In this document: positions 50,804 to 54,711 of the stretch, piece by piece
Numbering within the stretch: the first letter of the stretch is position 1
Layout of the letters: each line of letters opens with the position of its first letter
Notes under the pieces: model-generated
Databases searched by the model: none
What the model was told of the DNA's origin: nothing
What the model saw: only the letters and a program-made list of their open reading frames with translations
Origin: Saccharofermentans sp.
Lineage (GTDB): Bacteria; Bacillota; Clostridia; Saccharofermentanales; Saccharofermentanaceae
DNA length: 54,711 bases
NCBI GenBank assembly: GCA_024684815.1
Contig: JAIKWL010000068.1
Coordinates: forward strand, 1-54,711
Direction of reading: 5' to 3'
Made by a program: the position numbers and the translations under genes

Positions 50804-52716
50804 TCTGCGGGATGATCCTTATGATATTCGTTCTTGATCTCGTACATCAGAACATCCGCTTCCTCAACATAATCATTGACCGTCTTGTTTGAAGCCGGGT
50901 CCGTAAGGACATATCCGACACTGATGGAAAACTTAAAGGGATTTATTCCCAGATTGTTTTCCCTGTCAATATAAGAGATCATCTGACGTTTGAATTCTTC
51001 GGCATATTCTTCGCTTGCATCAGCGGCAATGACCAGGAATTCGTCACCGCCGTAACGGATACCTATCGCATTGTCATCACCGATGCTCCTCTTAATGGCA
51101 TCTGATACCGTGGTTATAGCCCTGTCTCCGAAAACATGACCATAGCGGTCATTTATCTTCTTCATGTGGTTGATATCAGCAAACATGATCATTGCCTTGC
51201 GGCCGTGAGCCTTGCTCTCATCCACGATCGGAACTGCATGGCTTACAAAACAGAATCTGTTATATAATCCGGTCATCGGATCCTTGTCATATAGGAAACG
51301 GAGTTCCTTATTGACGAGTTCGAGTCTCATGTTGATCCTGAACTCCATAAAGGAATGCTCCATCTTTTCAAGATATTCATATATACGGAAGGCTTCATCA
51401 ATGATGTAAGTCCCGTCTCTGAAAACCACATATCCGTAGTTATACTGCTCGTTGTGAAGCGGATAAAAGAAATAAATATGCTGCTCTCCGGGTGTCCTGA
51501 TAAACCCGGGAACTTTTATAGTCCTGTCGATACCTTCTTCTGATATCTTTCCGTCCATAAGAGCAATGGTCGGGTCAAATTCAGCTGAGTAACATCTCTT
51601 AAGAACATCGCTGTCTTCAGATGCAACATCCTCAAAATAATACTTATTGAGCATTATGTAATAATTGCTGCCGATATAGTCCTGATTGCCGGAATAATAT
51701 GTCCTTAACCGGTTCTTCATGTCATCGTAATCGGAGGACTCAAGGATCGTCGTCCTTTCAGCACGCATAAATCGGTTAAAGAAGTCAGCCTGCTTGCTCT
51801 TGGCATGGATATTCCTGCAGTAATTACGTCTGCCGATATCGTACGGGCTGTCAGCTTCACTGTTGCAGCCGCAGCTCTCGCCTATAACAAGTTTGGATGC
51901 TACAAATGAATAGTCTTCCTTTTTTCCGTCAATAATGTCATAGAGCATCTTACATCTGTTGTAACCGACCGTTACATAATCCTGGTCAACGGTGGTAAGT
52001 GCGGGATATGACACGCTGCCCTCACCTATATGATCGAATCCGGTTACTATCGTATCCTTTGGCAGATCGTATCCAAGATCACGCAGTTCGCAGGCAACAG
52101 CCAGTGCCATTATGTCGTTGGCGCAGATGATCGCATCAGGAAGGCCTTCAGGTGAATTAACGAGATGATCCGTTATCGCGATCGCTTTCTCGTTAACCCA
52201 ATCGCCGTAATACACGTTATTATCAAGGAGTTTCAGACCGTGCTTTTCCATAACATCAGCGACAACGTTATATCTTTCGACAGTATCGACATGACCTTCA
52301 CTTCCGCCGATATATACAACTTTCTTCACGTTATGTTCTGTTATCAGGTGCTCTACCAGATCACGCATACCGTCTTCGTTGTTGATGCCGACATACGGAA
52401 TGCCTTCGATCTTCATTCCGACACTGATCACGGGAACACCTCTGTCCCTTGCTTCCTTGCATGCACTCTCGGCAAGTGCGGGGTTATTCAGCAGACCGGA
52501 GAAAACGATAAGTCCGTCATACTCTTCAAGCTTTGCAAGCTGATAAATATTGAACTGGCCTACATTAAATGTAGCTTTCTCGTTGTTGGCCGCAAACCCT
52601 ATATAAAAATGTGTGTCGAAATCCTTATCCGCGGCAAAACGTTTTATGCCCTCAATAGCCTTGAGAGTAATACTTCCGTTATATCCGTTCGAAAAGATCG
52701 CTATCCGGTGTTTCAT
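50800..52716 (-). CDS. Diguanylate cyclase with LacI-type sugar-binding sensor domain
   Basis: 638 residues. Residues 3-285 match the periplasmic-binding fold of LacI/GalR regulators (IAIFSNGYNGSITLKAIEGI, DGLIVFSG, IPYVGINNEDGMRDLVEHLI, ICANDIMALAVACELRDLGY, TGFDHIGEG), but no helix-turn-helix and no signal peptide are present, so it should be a soluble cytoplasmic sensor. A linker with ESCGC and a helical region (300-470) leads to a GGDEF domain (about 480-632) with MTGLYNRFCF and intact YGGDEF near 556. The RxxD inhibitory site is missing. It would make cyclic di-GMP in response to a small ligand, perhaps a sugar. Confidence 0.85.
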   Translation of the reverse strand: MKHRIAIFSNGYNGSITLKAIEGIKRFAADKDFDTHFYIGFAANNEKATFNVGQFNIYQLAKLEEYDGLIVFSGLLNNPALAESACKEARDRGVPVISVGMKIEGIPYVGINNEDGMRDLVEHLITEHNVKKVVYIGGSEGHVDTVERYNVVADVMEKHGLKLLDNNVYYGDWVNEKAIAITDHLVNSPEGLPDAIICANDIMALAVACELRDLGYDLPKDTIVTGFDHIGEGSVSYPALTTVDQDYVTVGYNRCKMLYDIIDGKKEDYSFVASKLVIGESCGCNSEADSPYDIGRRNYCRNIHAKSKQADFFNRFMRAERTTILESSDYDDMKNRLRTYYSGNQDYIGSNYYIMLNKYYFEDVASEDSDVLKRCYSAEFDPTIALMDGKISEEGIDRTIKVPGFIRTPGEQHIYFFYPLHNEQYNYGYVVFRDGTYIIDEAFRIYEYLEKMEHSFMEFRINMRLELVNKELRFLYDKDPMTGLYNRFCFVSHAVPIVDESKAHGRKAMIMFADINHMKKINDRYGHVFGDRAITTVSDAIKRSIGDDNAIGIRYGGDEFLVIAADASEEYAEEFKRQMISYIDRENNLGINPFKFSISVGYVLTDPASNKTVNDYVEEADVLMYEIKNEYHKDHPAD

Positions 52717-52856
52717 ATAAACCTGTTAAATAAAATATTCCTGACCTGTTTGATATTATATAACTCACTCACTCCGATTTATACAGGATAATAATGCGAT
52801 AAGAAGCCTGCGGGATAATAAAATCCTATTGTTTTACTCTCTTTCGAATCGATATG

Positions 52857-52911
52857 AAAAAGGGATGCCCCTTAAGTGATCCATTCATCACTTTCCGGGA
52901 CATCCCTTAAA
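52857..52911 (-). terminator. Terminator of the hydrogenase gene
   Basis: AGGGATG (52861-52867) pairs with CATCCCT (52901-52907), with further pairing inside (AGTGAT/ATCACT). On the minus strand the stem is followed by a T run. Confidence 0.75.
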
Positions 52912-52931
52912 AGTCTGTTTATCAGATAAGA

Positions 52932-54710
52932 TTACTTCTCTACTTCGTTGAAGCCTTCTCTTGCAGCATATGATGTGTGCAGGAGCTCATGAGCCTTGTG
53001 TGAGTTAGGCTCGCCGAGATACTTCTCATAGAGTTCAATGATCTGTGGATTGTTGTGTGACTGACGGAGTACCTGACGCTCATCCTCGGAATAGAGTGCC
53101 TGAGCTCTCTTCTCCTTGTATGTATCGAGGATATCGTCTGCCTCGTTAGGCATGAAGCAGGGACGTACATAAGGCTGACCGCCGCCGTTGATACAACCGC
53201 CGGGGCATCCCATGATCTCGATGAACTGATACTTTGACTTGCCTTCGCGGATCTCGTCCAAGAGGACCTTAGCACTCTTCATGCCGGAAGCGATAGCAAC
53301 GTTAACTGTTGTGCCGTTGATATCAAGAGATGCCTCTCTGATACCTGCATCGTGACCACGTACTGCCTTGATCTCGATAGGCTCGCATTCCTTGCCTGTG
53401 AGCTTGTAGTAAACAGTTCTGAGAGCTGCTTCCATAACGCCGCCTGTTACACCGAAGATAACAGCTGCGCCTGTGTAATCGCCCATGATATCCTGATCCC
53501 ACTCCTCATCGGGGAGACGGTTGAACATGATACCTGCACGGCGGATCATTCTTGCGAGCTCACGTGTTGTAAGAACTGCATCAACATCGGGAATGCCGTT
53601 GACCTTGAGCTGTTCTCTTTCCTTCTCGAACTTCTTAGCTACGCAAGGCATGATGGATACAACGAAGATATCCTTGGGATCGATGCCCTTCTCCTGTGCC
53701 CAGTAAGACTTGATTACTGCGCCCTGCATCTCGTGAGGAGACTTGCAGGAAGAAAGGTGAGGGAGAAGATCGCCGTAGTTGTACTCAGCGTAGTTGATCC
53801 ATCCCGGTGAGCAGGATGTGATCATAGGAAGAACACCACCGTTTGTAAGGCGGCCTAAAAGCTCTGTTCCCTCTTCCATGATAGTAAGGTCTGCACCGAA
53901 GTTAACGTCATAAACTCTCTCGAAGCCGAGTCTTCTCAAAGCTGCGATCATCTTGCCTGTGCAAGGTGTTCCTACAGGATTGTCGAACTCTTCGCCAATA
54001 GCTGCACGTACAGCAGGAGCAGCCTGAACGATAACGTGCTTGCCTGCCTTGAAAGCTGCATCTACCTTGTCGATCTCGGAGTGTTCCATCAAAGCGCCTG
54101 TAGGGCAGACATTGACGCACTGACCGCACTGGATACAAGGTGAATCTGCAAAGCTTCTGTTCTCTGCAGGTGATACGAATGTATTAAATCCGCGGTTCTC
54201 AAAACCGAGGATACCCATGCCGTGAGCATTGGAGCAGCGTGCGATACAGCGTCCGCAGAGAATGCACTTGGATGTGTCGCGGATAAGTCCGGGAGCCAAT
54301 GTATCGATGTGTGTCTCAGAGTGAACACCTGCAAATGCGTCTTCTCTGGCGCCTGTGACCTGAGCTACGTGAAGGAGTTCGCACTGGCCGTTCTTGTCGC
54401 ACTGCTGGCAGTTCTTATTGTGGTTGGAGAGCATGAGCTCTACAGATCTTCTGCGGGCCTGTACGGCTGCAGGTGAGGAGATCTTGATCTCCATACCCTC
54501 GGAAATAGGATATACGCAGGATGCAACGAGTCCTCTTGCGCCTGTTGCTTCTACCAAGCAAACACGGCAGGAACCCTGGTTGCACTCTCCGTGATTAAAT
54601 GCACAAAGTGAAGGAATCTCATAGCCACAAGCCTTAGCAGCTTCAAGAATGGTGAGGCCGGCTTCAACCTGATAGGGCTGACCTTCAATTTTAATATTAA
54701 CTAAACTCAT
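52932..54710 (-). CDS. hydA: [FeFe] hydrogenase catalytic subunit, NADH-dependent type
   Basis: 592 residues, complete, with ATG at the window edge. The N-terminus has a 2Fe-2S ferredoxin domain (CAFNHGECNQGSCRVCLVEA), then a His/Cys cluster region (HNKNCQQCDKNGQCELLHVA), two 4Fe-4S motifs (CILCGRCIARCSNAHG and CIQCGQCVNVCPTGA), and the H-cluster domain with TSCSPGWINYAE, MPCVAKKFE and EIMGCPGGCINGGGQP. It makes H2 from protons. This layout (group A, trimeric or bifurcating type) usually works with NADH-binding HydB and HydC partners, which would be encoded upstream beyond the window. Confidence 0.93.
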   Translation of the reverse strand: MSLVNIKIEGQPYQVEAGLTILEAAKACGYEIPSLCAFNHGECNQGSCRVCLVEATGARGLVASCVYPISEGMEIKISSPAAVQARRRSVELMLSNHNKNCQQCDKNGQCELLHVAQVTGAREDAFAGVHSETHIDTLAPGLIRDTSKCILCGRCIARCSNAHGMGILGFENRGFNTFVSPAENRSFADSPCIQCGQCVNVCPTGALMEHSEIDKVDAAFKAGKHVIVQAAPAVRAAIGEEFDNPVGTPCTGKMIAALRRLGFERVYDVNFGADLTIMEEGTELLGRLTNGGVLPMITSCSPGWINYAEYNYGDLLPHLSSCKSPHEMQGAVIKSYWAQEKGIDPKDIFVVSIMPCVAKKFEKEREQLKVNGIPDVDAVLTTRELARMIRRAGIMFNRLPDEEWDQDIMGDYTGAAVIFGVTGGVMEAALRTVYYKLTGKECEPIEIKAVRGHDAGIREASLDINGTTVNVAIASGMKSAKVLLDEIREGKSKYQFIEIMGCPGGCINGGGQPYVRPCFMPNEADDILDTYKEKRAQALYSEDERQVLRQSHNNPQIIELYEKYLGEPNSHKAHELLHTSYAAREGFNEVEK

Positions 54711-54711
54711 T

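Overview
The window looks like chromosomal DNA of a low-to-moderate GC anaerobic Bacillota, most likely a Clostridia member from a fibre-rich habitat. The evidence is a multi-FeS [FeFe] hydrogenase with NADH-type N-terminal clusters, CDP-glycerol-type wall polymer enzymes with an LCP ligase, strong GGAGG ribosome sites, a membrane-anchored family 5 cellulase, SPASM radical SAM chemistry and many lipoproteins. Lineage is inferred from gene content only.

Layout. 1-950: end of a methyltransferase gene, then a decayed tyrosine integrase. 952-9663: three zinc-ribbon membrane proteins surround an ECF sigma/anti-sigma pair and two related solute-binding-like lipoproteins. 9664-10966: an intergenic region with a candidate small RNA, strong terminators and a compact array of six structurally irregular tRNA genes (Asn, Phe, His, Tyr, Ile-UAU, Cys). 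A deoxyinosine glycosylase gene follows. 11482-20920 (minus): surface polysaccharide cluster with six family 2 glycosyltransferase genes plus a GT2-pyruvyltransferase fusion among them, a NodB-like deacetylase lipoprotein and a Wzx-like flippase. 21125-22809: a small lipoprotein and an isolated pilT.

22985-34348 (plus) is the most striking region. A two-gene unit, a CDP-glycerol glycerophosphotransferase-like enzyme followed by a roughly 920-residue fusion of a YidC/Oxa1-like domain with an extracellular LtaS/sulfatase-type domain, occurs twice in tandem. An unknown membrane protein and an LCP wall-polymer ligase follow. I read this as a possible wall glycopolymer assembly locus in which a YidC-like fold has been joined to a lipoteichoic-acid-synthase-like enzyme.

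34389-47653 (minus): CBS protein, a sialate O-acetylesterase homologue that has lost its catalytic residues, an SCP2-like protein, an SDR, a SPASM radical SAM enzyme translationally coupled to a small lipoprotein with five VYGPP motifs (a candidate modified-peptide system), a 1269-residue membrane protein with Pro/Thr repeats outside and a long Ala/Glu helical region inside, a second single-pass protein with a similar C-terminal tail, a membrane-anchored GH5 cellulase, dCMP deaminase and Ddl. 47795-54710: a GT-C-like membrane protein with a long acidic insertion, a sugar-binding-domain diguanylate cyclase, and [FeFe] hydrogenase. No CRISPR array, rRNA or intact insertion sequence was seen.
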